From NCBI RefSeq assembly GCF_963678245.1, contig NZ_OY782772.1, forward strand, positions 124,001 to 188,000: a stretch of DNA of 64,000 nucleotides. Direction: 5' to 3'. This DNA is from an uncultured Sunxiuqinia sp. (GTDB lineage Bacteria > Bacteroidota > Bacteroidia > Bacteroidales > Prolixibacteraceae). The translations under genes were made by a program, and so were the position numbers. Below are positions 9,785-17,524 of this stretch, piece after piece. Every line of letters starts with the position of its first letter. Within the stretch, counting starts at the first letter, position 1. The notes below the pieces were generated by a model. It ran no database searches. It had not been told where the DNA came from and saw nothing but the letters and a program-made list of their open reading frames with translations.

Positions 9785-10642
9785 TTAGAGTTTCTCAACG
9801 TACTCAATAAAGTCAGTCATATTATCAAAACCTTCTTCTTTTTCGCAGGCCGAAGTAACCCAGGTCGAAATGTAATTGGTTGGTTTCGAAATTAACTGAT
9901 ATTCTTTTTCTAACTTTTCCTCTTTGACAAAGTCCGCAGGATCGTACATAATTGCCGCGCCAATATTCAATTGGAAAGCTGCTACATCTTCAGGATGCAA
10001 GCCCCAGGTGGCGATAAAGCCTTCACCTTCTTTTGTTTCGGTTCCGGCGTGGTAGTTGACTCCAGTTACAAACTGAACAGGCTCCGAGCTAAAAGCAAAA
10101 GCTTCAACCTTCGCTTCACGCATGCCTGAGTAAACAGTTACCCGAACCAGTACATCAATGCTGTCGCCTTTATATGGTACGTTTTCCGACAGCATTTCCA
10201 TGTACGAGGTATTGGCCTCTTTTTTCACGCAGGCTGTACGCATTGTTACCGGATCGAGTAGGACGACTTTTTCTCCGTCCCACAGACGTACACCACCTAA
10301 ACCGACTGTTTGACCAACTTTGTATTGATCGGCTCCCCAGCCTTCTTTTTGCTGCTCGGTGGTTGGATACCATTTGGCTTCGGCCAGTTCTAGCTGAGGC
10401 TTTGTTTTGTTGTATACATCGATGGCTACTTTGTGGTCGAAGTATAGACGCAGACCCATCCATTCGTTTTCAACCGCCGGTCCGTGGTGACCAACTTTTT
10501 GATACAAGTCTCCGGTTTCTGATGAAATACAATCAACTTGTTCGTGTTTATCTTTCCAGTATAAACTTTTTTCGGTTTTATTTTGGGCTAGTACCGGAAG
10601 CCCGATTAATACAATTAATGCTAATGTGATCAGGTTTTTCAT
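9785..10642 (-). CDS. DUF4861-family secreted protein
   Basis: A 285-residue protein starting with a signal peptide (MKNLITLALIVLIGLPVLAQ). The body matches the DUF4861 pattern: HHGPAVENEWMGLRLYFDH, IDVYNKTKPQLELAEA and VGLGGVRLWDGEKVVLLDP. Members are found next to pectin and uronic-acid degrading enzymes in Bacteroidota; an enzymatic role has not been fixed here. The GH28 gene about 7 kb away supports a link to pectin use, but the two are not in one operon. Confidence 0.8.
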   Translation of the reverse strand: MKNLITLALIVLIGLPVLAQNKTEKSLYWKDKHEQVDCISSETGDLYQKVGHHGPAVENEWMGLRLYFDHKVAIDVYNKTKPQLELAEAKWYPTTEQQKEGWGADQYKVGQTVGLGGVRLWDGEKVVLLDPVTMRTACVKKEANTSYMEMLSENVPYKGDSIDVLVRVTVYSGMREAKVEAFAFSSEPVQFVTGVNYHAGTETKEGEGFIATWGLHPEDVAAFQLNIGAAIMYDPADFVKEEKLEKEYQLISKPTNYISTWVTSACEKEEGFDNMTDFIEYVEKL

Positions 10643-10864
10643 TTCAATCTAATTTTAAGTTTTCGACAGTATTTATCTTTCTCAATCATCTGATTTAGAG
10701 CTATTCAATAGAATTTTCAAACATATTTTATGGAACTTTCTGGGAATAATTGGTGTTGGTAAAGACACTTTTCCGATGTCGTTTCTTTACAAATATAGCA
10801 AATAAGCTATTTCTGATAAGGAAAGTTGCAGAAAGGCGCAACCGATTGCGCACCGGGAAGCAAA

Positions 10865-10889
10865 AAATCCGATTTGTTAGATCGGATTT
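10865..10889 (-). terminator. Intrinsic terminator of the DUF805 gene
   Basis: AAATCCGAT pairs with ATCGGATTT across a 7-base loop. On the minus strand a U-run follows (A-run at 10862-10867), just downstream of the stop at 10913. Confidence 0.8.
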
Positions 10890-10912
10890 CTTTTTGACAG
10901 TATCTGTATGAA

Positions 10913-11626
10913 TTACATCATTCCGGATTGTCCTGAAGCAGCAAACGACTGAAGAACTTCTATTAGGCTGTACATCAGGTATAAACCACCAATGACAAAT
11001 AATGTAGTTTGTTTGACTCTATTTTTTACGGCGAATGCCAATCCAAACGGAACAAATGCCCAAACAATTCCCATCAGCATGTTTACAAGTTCGTACCATA
11101 CTGGCGAATATTGATTCTCGGAGAATATCGGAACAAGAGCCCAAAACAATCGGGAAAAGGCCATCCAGATAACAATAATCAGAATGACAGAATCTTCGAT
11201 GGAGGAATCATCAGACGATAATTCAACTGTTTGCATCGAATCTGTTTCTTCATCGTAGTTGTAGCTGATTGTCGGATTCTCCCCATATTTATTTTCGCCA
11301 GGGTAACTGGATTTCGCCAGCAGATATATCAAGTAAAGTGTTCCAATAACCGGAATTAGGCCAACAAGAACCATCAATCCTGTTTTGTTAATATCGTGCA
11401 TTCTTCTTACTGAAAGAGCAACACTTGGAACCAGAAGGGCAAGAACAAAAATGCTGTAAAGTATTCCAATTCCTGATTTGCCATAAGCAAGGCCCAGAAC
11501 ATTGTCCAGAATTAAAGCGACCGTCGCAAAAATTAGGTTGAATAAAATAAACATCCAGTATTCGGTTCTACTGGCGCGACCTTTAAAATCAGCATATTGC
11601 TTTAAGACTTTTAAATACCAATTCAT
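10913..11626 (-). CDS. DUF805 membrane protein with C-terminal extension
   Basis: Residues 1 to about 120 are a DUF805 domain: YADFKGRASRTEYWMFILFN, several hydrophobic helices, and SVRRMHDINKTGLMVLVGL. The last 110 residues add an acidic linker and three more membrane helices (about residues 145-230). The family is an inner-membrane protein of unknown function. The gene is monocistronic, with its own terminator. Nothing in the sequence suggests a specific substrate. Confidence 0.82.
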   Translation of the reverse strand: MNWYLKVLKQYADFKGRASRTEYWMFILFNLIFATVALILDNVLGLAYGKSGIGILYSIFVLALLVPSVALSVRRMHDINKTGLMVLVGLIPVIGTLYLIYLLAKSSYPGENKYGENPTISYNYDEETDSMQTVELSSDDSSIEDSVILIIVIWMAFSRLFWALVPIFSENQYSPVWYELVNMLMGIVWAFVPFGLAFAVKNRVKQTTLFVIGGLYLMYSLIEVLQSFAASGQSGMM

Positions 11627-11919
11627 TTCATAAGTTTTATTTTTCCCTACTCATCAGGCTTTTCGGGATCGCCCTGTTTTTATTGTGGTTTCTAGCCTCC
11701 ACATGTAATCCACTCGTTTTCGACGAATTTTGATACAGCTAATTTAAACATTTCTTTGAATTATGCGAGGATTGTTTTTCTGATGATGAGTTTCCCACTT
11801 ATTATGTACATTCAAGATTATTAAAACAGGCTAAAAGGAGTAGGTCTAAAGTTAGTTTTAAATCCGGTTTTATATCGAATGTACAGTAAAATGTTGTGAT
11901 TCAATCTGAATCTGATCGC

Positions 11920-12441
11920 TTAATTAACAGGCTTATTTTCAAGCATCATATGGGTTTGTTGCAGGTGGTGATCTGCTTGTCCAAGTTGTTTGTGGGTTTC
12001 GTTAAAATTCTGAATGAATTGTATAATATAGGTATCTCGATTATAAATGTCGTGAACAACGTACTCATCAATTTTTTTTATGATTTTATCCAGTTTAGCA
12101 GCCACCGTTTTCAATTGCTTTTCCTCTAGCAAGACTCTTTTTGCTATTTTTTCGTTTGAATTCTTTTTGGCGAAGTAAGCAGCATCAGCACATTCGTACG
12201 ATGAATTTTTCACATAAAAATAAGTGCTGTCCAAATCCTCCCGAGCATAAAGTAAATATTCTTTGATTTCGGTATTGTCGAAAGCTCCCTGAAAAAAACG
12301 TAGATGATCGGCCGATCTTTGTGCTGCCTCCAATGCTTTTCGACTGAATACACATGCTTTTGATAGTTCTGCTTTAGCATTTTGCTGAGCAAGGGTAATT
12401 GGAAATACCATCATGAGAAGGATGTAAATTTGGACTTTCAT
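11920..12441 (-). CDS. Hypothetical secreted, helical protein
   Basis: A 173-residue protein with a signal peptide (MKVQIYILLMMVFPITLAQQ). The rest is predicted helical and charged, rich in Lys and Glu, with a four-helix-bundle feel and no motif I recognise. The start codon overlaps the stop of the upstream acyltransferase gene (ATGA, 12439-12442), so it is translated from the same transcript as the two lipid A acyltransferases. That link suggests an envelope role, which is inference only. Confidence 0.75.
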   Translation of the reverse strand: MKVQIYILLMMVFPITLAQQNAKAELSKACVFSRKALEAAQRSADHLRFFQGAFDNTEIKEYLLYAREDLDSTYFYVKNSSYECADAAYFAKKNSNEKIAKRVLLEEKQLKTVAAKLDKIIKKIDEYVVHDIYNRDTYIIQFIQNFNETHKQLGQADHHLQQTHMMLENKPVN

Positions 12442-13334
12442 CAGCTTTGTTTTTGTTGATTTTTAGTTGGGCGTTTGTGTTTCCAGCGTTTATGCGACCA
12501 GAGATAAAACTCGGGATGCTCCTGAATGATCCCTTCAATTTTGCTTACGTACCGATGTAGCACTTCATCTGCTGGGAGCTGTGCGGGGCGTTCTGCCAGC
12601 ACTTCAAAATGGGTTTGGTAGTAGCCGCGTTTCACCTTCTCAATATGCTGGTATATAACCGTAAAATTGGTGTGCTTCGCCAATGCTTCGGCTCCGGGGA
12701 AAAAGCCGGCATCCTGATTCAAAAAAGTTGTCCAAAAACGGGTGTTGGCCTTTGGGCGTTGATCCGAACATAGCCAGGTAAACGTGGGTTGCTGTTTCTT
12801 TTTGTAGTTCAAAACAGCTTTTACAATTTTTTTGGTTGATACCAACTCCCCTCCAAAGCGGCTCCGCATCCGGTTAATGAATCGATCCCAGGTAAGATTT
12901 CGAGCCGGATTGTATACCAACAGACAATGGTGTTTCAGGTAGTAAGGCAAAAAGGAATTCCATTCCCAATTGTTATAGTGCATGGTTAGCACGAGCACAC
13001 TTTGTCCTTCAGCAAAATATTGATTCACCAATTCTGGATTACTTACCACCATGCGTTTTGCAAGCTCTTTTTCCGAAATGGTTTTCATCTTAAACGACTC
13101 CACCAACAAGTCGCAAAAATGATGGTAAAATTTACGGGCGATGATATTTAGCTCTTTCGACGATTTTTCGGGGAATGAGTTATGTAGGTTTTCCATGACT
13201 ACCGTTTTCCGATATTTGAAGATTCGGTATATTAGAAAAAACAACAAATCGGACAAGGCATAGAGCAGCCAAAAAGGGAGCAGCGACAACAGGGTTAGCA
13301 ACAAAAATCCAATATGACTGGCTAGTTTGCTCAT
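12441..13334 (-). CDS. Lipid A biosynthesis acyltransferase (LpxL/HtrB family), second paralogue
   Basis: Adds a secondary acyl chain to lipid A precursors at the inner membrane. The 297-residue length fits the family. An N-terminal membrane anchor is followed by LHNSFPEKSSKELNIIARKF, the catalytic H-x4-E motif in MHYNNWEWNSFL, and WLCSDQRPKANTRFWTTFLN. It overlaps the upstream paralogue by four bases and the downstream secreted protein by an ATGA junction, so all three form one minus-strand operon. The two paralogues share many blocks and probably arose by tandem duplication. Which acyl position each one fills cannot be read from sequence. Confidence 0.92.
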   Translation of the reverse strand: MSKLASHIGFLLLTLLSLLPFWLLYALSDLLFFLIYRIFKYRKTVVMENLHNSFPEKSSKELNIIARKFYHHFCDLLVESFKMKTISEKELAKRMVVSNPELVNQYFAEGQSVLVLTMHYNNWEWNSFLPYYLKHHCLLVYNPARNLTWDRFINRMRSRFGGELVSTKKIVKAVLNYKKKQQPTFTWLCSDQRPKANTRFWTTFLNQDAGFFPGAEALAKHTNFTVIYQHIEKVKRGYYQTHFEVLAERPAQLPADEVLHRYVSKIEGIIQEHPEFYLWSHKRWKHKRPTKNQQKQS

Positions 13335-14245
13335 GGAGTATTTTTCGGTAAGCGATCAATCATTTCAACATCGTCGGGGCGTTTGTGTTTCCAGCGGCGG
13401 TGCGACCACAGCCAATACTCGGGCGTTTCGCTGATCACCTCTTCCATTTTATCGATGTAGGTCAGCAAAATGTCCTCTGGCTTTTCTTTGCTCGGCTCAG
13501 CAAACAGTTCAATAAAATTGACTTCGTATTTTCCGCGGGCAATTTTTTTTGTGTGATGGAAAAAGACCGGCTGGTTGGTTTTGTAGGCTATTTTCTCCGG
13601 CCCGCTGAAGAAAGGTGTTTCCTGATTTAAAAAGGTCGTCCAGAACTTCGTGGTTTGAAAAGGGGTTTGGTCGGCAGCTAACCACAGGCAACCCGGGTGT
13701 GGAGTTTTATCAAACTGAATAGCCGTACGAGCTGATTTGTGCACCGGAACCGACATCCCGCCAAAGCGCTCGCGCATGTTTAAGATGAAGCGTTCCATTT
13801 CAAAATTATCGCGCACGGGATTGTAAATCATTAACAACTGGTGACTGGCCAAGCGTTGCAGGCTGGCACTCCATTCCCAGTTATTGTAGTGCATACCCAA
13901 CAGGATGATGCTTTTTTGCTGCTTAAAGTATTCTTCTACTTTTTCGATTCCTTTTACTGTTACTCGTTTGTCTAGCTCCCGATCTGAAATACTATGCAGC
14001 TTGATGGCTTCCAATCCCAGATCGCAAAGGTGGCGGTAAAATTTGCGGGCGATGATATCAATTTCCTGTTCAGTTTTCTCAGGGAACGAGTTACGAAGGT
14101 TGGTGTAAACTACTTTCCGGCGGTAACGAAAAACATAAAAAACAAGCAGATAGAAGAAGTCTGATTTTAAATACAAAATAGGAAAAGGTATATGCGATAA
14201 GGCTTTCAGAAGCCAAACGATCAGATTGTTGAAAAATTTACCCAT
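13331..14245 (-). CDS. Lipid A biosynthesis acyltransferase (LpxL/HtrB family), first paralogue
   Basis: First gene of the three-gene operon. The ATG at 14245 (MGKFFNNLIVWLL) places the membrane anchor at the N-terminus; an upstream in-frame start at 14269 adds eight polar residues. Family features are LRNSFPEKTEQEIDIIARKF, the catalytic H-x4-E in MHYNNWEWSASL, and CLWLAADQTPFQTTKFWTTF. The C-terminus WLWSHRRWKHKRP is shared almost exactly with the paralogue (LWSHKRWKHKRP). Length is 304 residues. Acyl donor and position are unknown. Confidence 0.92.
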   Translation of the reverse strand: MGKFFNNLIVWLLKALSHIPFPILYLKSDFFYLLVFYVFRYRRKVVYTNLRNSFPEKTEQEIDIIARKFYRHLCDLGLEAIKLHSISDRELDKRVTVKGIEKVEEYFKQQKSIILLGMHYNNWEWSASLQRLASHQLLMIYNPVRDNFEMERFILNMRERFGGMSVPVHKSARTAIQFDKTPHPGCLWLAADQTPFQTTKFWTTFLNQETPFFSGPEKIAYKTNQPVFFHHTKKIARGKYEVNFIELFAEPSKEKPEDILLTYIDKMEEVISETPEYWLWSHRRWKHKRPDDVEMIDRLPKNTP

Positions 14246-14926
14246 GTTTTTTATTTTCGAGACAGGCAAAATTAAGATTTTATTTAGGAATCATTCTGAA
14301 AACTGAGTTTTACTTAATGCCTGGTTTGCTGTAGTTGGGGCGTGGCCAAACCCCAGTTCCTTTTCTCCTGCTAATAAAGTGGTGAATGTAAATATCCCCA
14401 ATAAGGACTCGTCATCCTGAACTTGTTCCAGGATCTTTCAGCGGATTGTTCCGTGCGATTTGAATTTTACCCTGAAAGAGGTATGCAACAACAGCCTAAG
14501 GCAACGCCTGTGGGAAAAGTATTAGTCGTTGAGATGGCGCAATCGGTGGGTGTCAAATTGTGACAACCGTTTCATGTGCCATATTGGAAAATGTTTTGTG
14601 AATCAGTTGTCCTGACTTACTAGTCCAGGCTTTTTCTCTATACATCCTTGCGCTCCTGGGTTTAAGAGAACTAAACATAGGTGTAAGCTGAACTCGTTCT
14701 GTCTGAAACTGCAGGGGTGTTAAATAGACCTTATTTTGAATGAAACTAAATTGTCGCTATCAAAATTAATTATTCTGTAAACTTAGCTATCTTGTACCAA
14801 GATATAACAGTTTGGTATGTATTTCTAATGAACAATTACGGCGGAGATTTAGACGCAAGTTTCGAATTTGTTATATTGAAGGAATTAAAAATCCGTTTGA
14901 TGACATTTTTAACGACTCAACATAAT
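14246..14926. other. Non-coding gap between core chromosome and cassette array
   Basis: No convincing gene lies here on either strand; a 63-codon frame at 14792 has no family features. A CATCCTGAACTTGTTCCAGG word near 14410-14430, of the kind dispersed between genes in many Bacteroidota, is present. A small inverted repeat, TACCAA (14795-14800) and TTGGTA (14812-14817), flanks ATATAACA. Confidence 0.5.
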
Positions 14927-14968
14927 AGGTGTTGTTATACCCCCGATTTTAGAGGTATAACAACACCT
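14927..14968. repeat. Perfect 15-bp inverted repeat at the head of the array
   Basis: AGGTGTTGTTATACC (14927-14941) and GGTATAACAACACCT (14954-14968) are exact reverse complements across 12 bases. Its core word TATAACAACAC recurs directly at 14989-14999, beside the first cassette. It may be a recombinase or regulator binding site, or a transcription terminator, although no U-run follows. Confidence 0.7.
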
Positions 14969-14988
14969 CAAAAATTGATATAAGAAAT

Positions 14989-15023
14989 ATAACAACACTG
15001 GTGTTGATACACACTAGTTAGGG
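14989..15023 (+). other. Candidate attI-like or degenerate attC site at the 5' end of the array
   Basis: A TATAACAACAC word is followed by TGGTGTTG and ATACACACTAGTTAGGG. GTTAGGGCA (15017-15025) is the reverse complement of TGCCCTAAC (16284-16292), which opens the next palindrome. This sets 15017 as the left end of the first cassette. The site is much shorter than the attC-like sites and has repeats upstream, as attI sites do. This is inference. Confidence 0.5.
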
Positions 15024-15065
15024 CACATGCAAAGAAACGAATCTCAACGATAGAGATAAAAAGAT

Positions 15066-15755
15066 ATGAATACAGAACAACTCGTTGAAAAATATGGTGA
15101 AAAAATTTCAAGATTATCGCATCGGATGATTTGGAATAATGAGTTGGCGGAAGAAGCGTCCCAAGAAGTTTGGTATGAAGTTTTAAAAAGTCTTGACACT
15201 TTTAAAGCAAATTCAAATATTTCGACATGGATTTATTCGCTTGCGAAGAGGACCATTTTAAGATATGCCCAAAATGAGAGAATATTAAAATCATCAGAGA
15301 TAGATTCCCATTTCGATTTAGAAAATATTGATTACAATGGTCCAGAAAATGAAAAAAAGGAATGGGTAAAGGAACAGTGTGATTATTGCCTGACTGCATT
15401 TTGCCATTGTTTGACAAATAATGCCCGAATGATTTTTTTATTTCGGGATATTGCGGAGTTAACAGATTCAGAGATTGCACAAATAATGGATTTGAAGGAA
15501 GAAAATATTCGACAGATTGCATCACGCTCACGAGAGAAAGTTAAAAATTTTATGCAAAAGGATTGTATATTATTCAATCCACATGGCAAATGTAGGTGCA
15601 GGATTCGAAATCATGTTGAATCCGTAGGGCTTAATAAAGAATATAAGAAACTTTCAAAGGCTGCTGAATTGATTGATATTTTCAAAAAGTTTGATAAAGA
15701 ACTGCCCCGTAAAAATTATTGGGAAAAAATAATTTGTGAAGTTGTCACAGAATAA
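15066..15755 (+). CDS. ECF-family RNA polymerase sigma factor
   Basis: A 229-residue sigma-70 family protein. Region 2 is at residues about 10-75 (NELAEEASQEVWYEVLKSLD, then ISTWIYSLAKRTILRYAQNE). Region 4 is at about 115-160 (ARMIFLFRDIAELTDSEIAQ, then IRQIASRSREKVKNFM). A Cys-rich stretch (HGKCRCRIRNH) and a helical tail follow, features seen in some ECF groups. No anti-sigma gene follows; a cupin gene does, 50 bases later, in the same cassette. A sigma factor carried on a cassette is unusual because it could reprogramme host promoters. Its targets are unknown. Confidence 0.88.
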   Translation: MNTEQLVEKYGEKISRLSHRMIWNNELAEEASQEVWYEVLKSLDTFKANSNISTWIYSLAKRTILRYAQNERILKSSEIDSHFDLENIDYNGPENEKKEWVKEQCDYCLTAFCHCLTNNARMIFLFRDIAELTDSEIAQIMDLKEENIRQIASRSREKVKNFMQKDCILFNPHGKCRCRIRNHVESVGLNKEYKKLSKAAELIDIFKKFDKELPRKNYWEKIICEVVTE

Positions 15756-15805
15756 TGCTTTTCTCCACTAAACAGGTATATGTTTAATTTTAAATTGGAG
15801 AAAAA

Positions 15806-16258
15806 ATGAAAAAAGCAATGATTAAATCAGAAGGGAACAATTATTCCGCAATTGAAATTGGAAAGTTACAAGACCTAGCTGAATATTCATTTCCTCATCC
15901 GAAGTTAAGACAAGATGTTCCAGGGAAGTTATTTGTCGGAGAAATACTGAAATCGACAGGAATTGAGGTTTCCTTTCAAATTATGCCAGTAAATTCAGAT
16001 ATTCCTTTTTTGCATAGTCATACAAATCAAGAAGAAGTTTACATATTCATAAAAGGAAAAGGACAGTTTCAAGTTGATAATGACCTTTTTGATATTCAGG
16101 AAGGCTCAATAATTAGGGTTGCTCCAAAAGGGAAAAGAACATGGAGAAACAATTCAGATAATATAATGATTCTGATGGTTATTCAAGCAAAAGTCGATAC
16201 TTTAGAAAATTATAATGTACTTGATGGATTTGGAGTAAGTGGAGAAATTTTAAAATGA
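15806..16258 (+). CDS. Cupin-domain protein
   Basis: A 150-residue single-domain cupin. The first motif reads PFLHSHTNQEEVYIFIKGKG with the metal-ligand His, His and Glu, and the second reads GSIIRVAPKGKRTWRN, in which the usual His is replaced by polar residues. Cupins include dioxygenases, isomerases and sugar or signal binders, so the function is open. It follows the sigma factor in one cassette and may be its regulatory partner or target, which is only a contextual guess. Confidence 0.85.
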   Translation: MKKAMIKSEGNNYSAIEIGKLQDLAEYSFPHPKLRQDVPGKLFVGEILKSTGIEVSFQIMPVNSDIPFLHSHTNQEEVYIFIKGKGQFQVDNDLFDIQEGSIIRVAPKGKRTWRNNSDNIMILMVIQAKVDTLENYNVLDGFGVSGEILK

Positions 16259-16285
16259 TCGATAAGAAATAAATAAAGCACGATG

Positions 16286-16417
16286 CCCTAACAATGTGTC
16301 ATACGTAATGGCGGGGAAAGTAGTAAATATTAAGGTTTGTGGCTCGCATCAACACCATCTCGGTTTGATAGCGAATAGCTCCGAAATCCGCCACTACGCA
16401 TACACTCAACGTTAACG
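16286..16417 (+). other. attC-like site A (ends sigma/cupin cassette)
   Basis: Runs from CCCTAAC to GTTAACG. The outer arms, ending in GGCGGGG and opening with CCGCC, pair over about 26 bases with a few unpaired bases, as in attC. The middle resembles site D (AAATAT.AAGGTTTGT). Confidence 0.8.
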
Positions 16418-17022
16418 GCAAGTTTGAAAAAAATAAATTGGTGGTTATCTAAATCGTTCGTTCTTTGGTTTTTCGCTCGCTTGTAAAGTTGCTGTCACAA
16501 AACTTGCAAAGTAAAGTTTGGTGCAATTGCCAATTTTCGCAGTTTGACAATTTCCCAAAACTGTTTTGCAGCCTGAATGTCTAGCACATTTTTAGGAACA
16601 GTCGGTGGTTATTTGACAGTTTGATTTCTGGGCCGGTTGCTATCTGGGCTGGAATTAAAAAAATTGGCGGACAGTTTTGTACTCGCAAGTTTTCCTCCAG
16701 CGGCATAAGTCAGGAATGGCAAAACTCACGTTTCGGCGGGGCAAACCGCCGTTGGTTACCTGCAACCCACAAGCAACTTTGACTTTGGGGTTGAGAAAAA
16801 AATTAAAATGCGATGTAGTTATTTGAAACTTTTGCTCGGAAAATGATATTTTTATACTGTTAACAAACTGACCATGAATAAAAAACCAGCCGTTAACAAG
16901 TTGTACATGGCAGGCGGGGGTTTTAGCGGTCTGACAAGTCAGACCTCGTTCCCTCTTTCCTGCGGGTCTGACACTCCCGATTGCATCGGGACCGCCCGAC
17001 CACATACAAGTGACCGTTGGCA
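16411..17022. repeat. Cassette without a clear gene, copy 1 of an identical pair
   Basis: This cassette (605 bp between GTT crossovers 16411 and 17016) is repeated at 30869-31480. The two copies look identical throughout and diverge at once outside CGTTAACGGC on the left and CCGTTGGCA on the right. Its own ends are complementary (GTTAACGGC and GCCGTTAAC at 16889-16897). No + strand gene is seen; a 122-codon minus frame runs through it and into the palindrome, has no family features and is probably chance. Confidence 0.85.
16891..17022 (+). other. attC-like site B (ends gene-less cassette copy 1)
   Basis: CGTTAAC to GTTGGCA. Arms AAGTTGTACATGG and CCACATACAAGTGACC pair imperfectly. The inner stem contains GGTCTGACAAGTCAGACC, shared with site J and with the right halves next to both IS110 copies. 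Confidence 0.8.
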
Positions 17023-17269
17023 ACAAGTGTAAAAAAACAGACGACCAGACAGATACGATAGTGATTAATAATAACGAAAGAAAGGATTTAGCTTTTTAAC
17101 GGGACAGTGCAAACTTGAGGGAATTTATTTTGTTTTTTTCTCCCCCTTTCAAAAAGAAAAGCCCAAGCACATTGCACACATTTGCAAATCGCACAAGCCA
17201 ACCCACAACCGAAATTTGCAAAAGAGTGCAATTTTGCCGACGCACCTAGTAAGATAATCGTACGCTTTT

Positions 17270-17288
17270 TATATTGAAAAACGATATA
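17270..17288. promoter_or_regulatory. Possible operator of the XRE regulator
   Basis: TATATTG and CGATATA form a near-palindrome (one mismatch) 37 bases before the regulator start. Autoregulation through such a site is common for small XRE controllers of restriction systems; binding is not shown. The rest of 17023-17269 holds no gene. Confidence 0.4.
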
Positions 17289-17324
17289 AAAAATCTATTT
17301 TAGTGATTTCAATTCTGAAACACA

Positions 17325-17522
17325 ATGAACAGAATAAAAGAAGTATTAGAAGAGAAAGGAATTAAGCAGACTTGGTTAGCTGAAAAGCTTGGTAAGAGTT
17401 ACAATATGGTAAACGGATATGTACAGAACAGACAACAGCCAAGACTTGAAGTGTTAAATGAAATAGCAGACATCTTAAATGTAGATGTAAGAGAATTAAT
17501 AATATCGAATAAGGAACAATAA
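17325..17522 (+). CDS. XRE-family helix-turn-helix regulator (controller-like)
   Basis: A 65-residue single-domain regulator. The helix-turn-helix lies at residues about 10-40 (IKQTWLAEKLGKSYNMVNGY), followed by QQPRLEVLNEIADILNVDV, typical of Cro/C1 domains. It begins two bases before the methyltransferase gene and leads a five-gene tight operon, so it probably controls timing of modification against restriction, as C-proteins do. Small size and position match controller proteins of restriction systems. Confidence 0.87.
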   Translation: MNRIKEVLEEKGIKQTWLAEKLGKSYNMVNGYVQNRQQPRLEVLNEIADILNVDVRELIISNKEQ

Positions 17523-17524
17523 AT

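Noticed and set aside
14792-14983. 63-codon + frame before the sigma factor
   Set aside because: It overlaps the inverted repeat and shows no coding signs.
16655-17026. 122-codon minus-strand frame in the duplicated cassette (also 31113-31481)
   Set aside because: It runs through the palindrome, has no family features, and its identity in the two copies only reflects the duplicated DNA.
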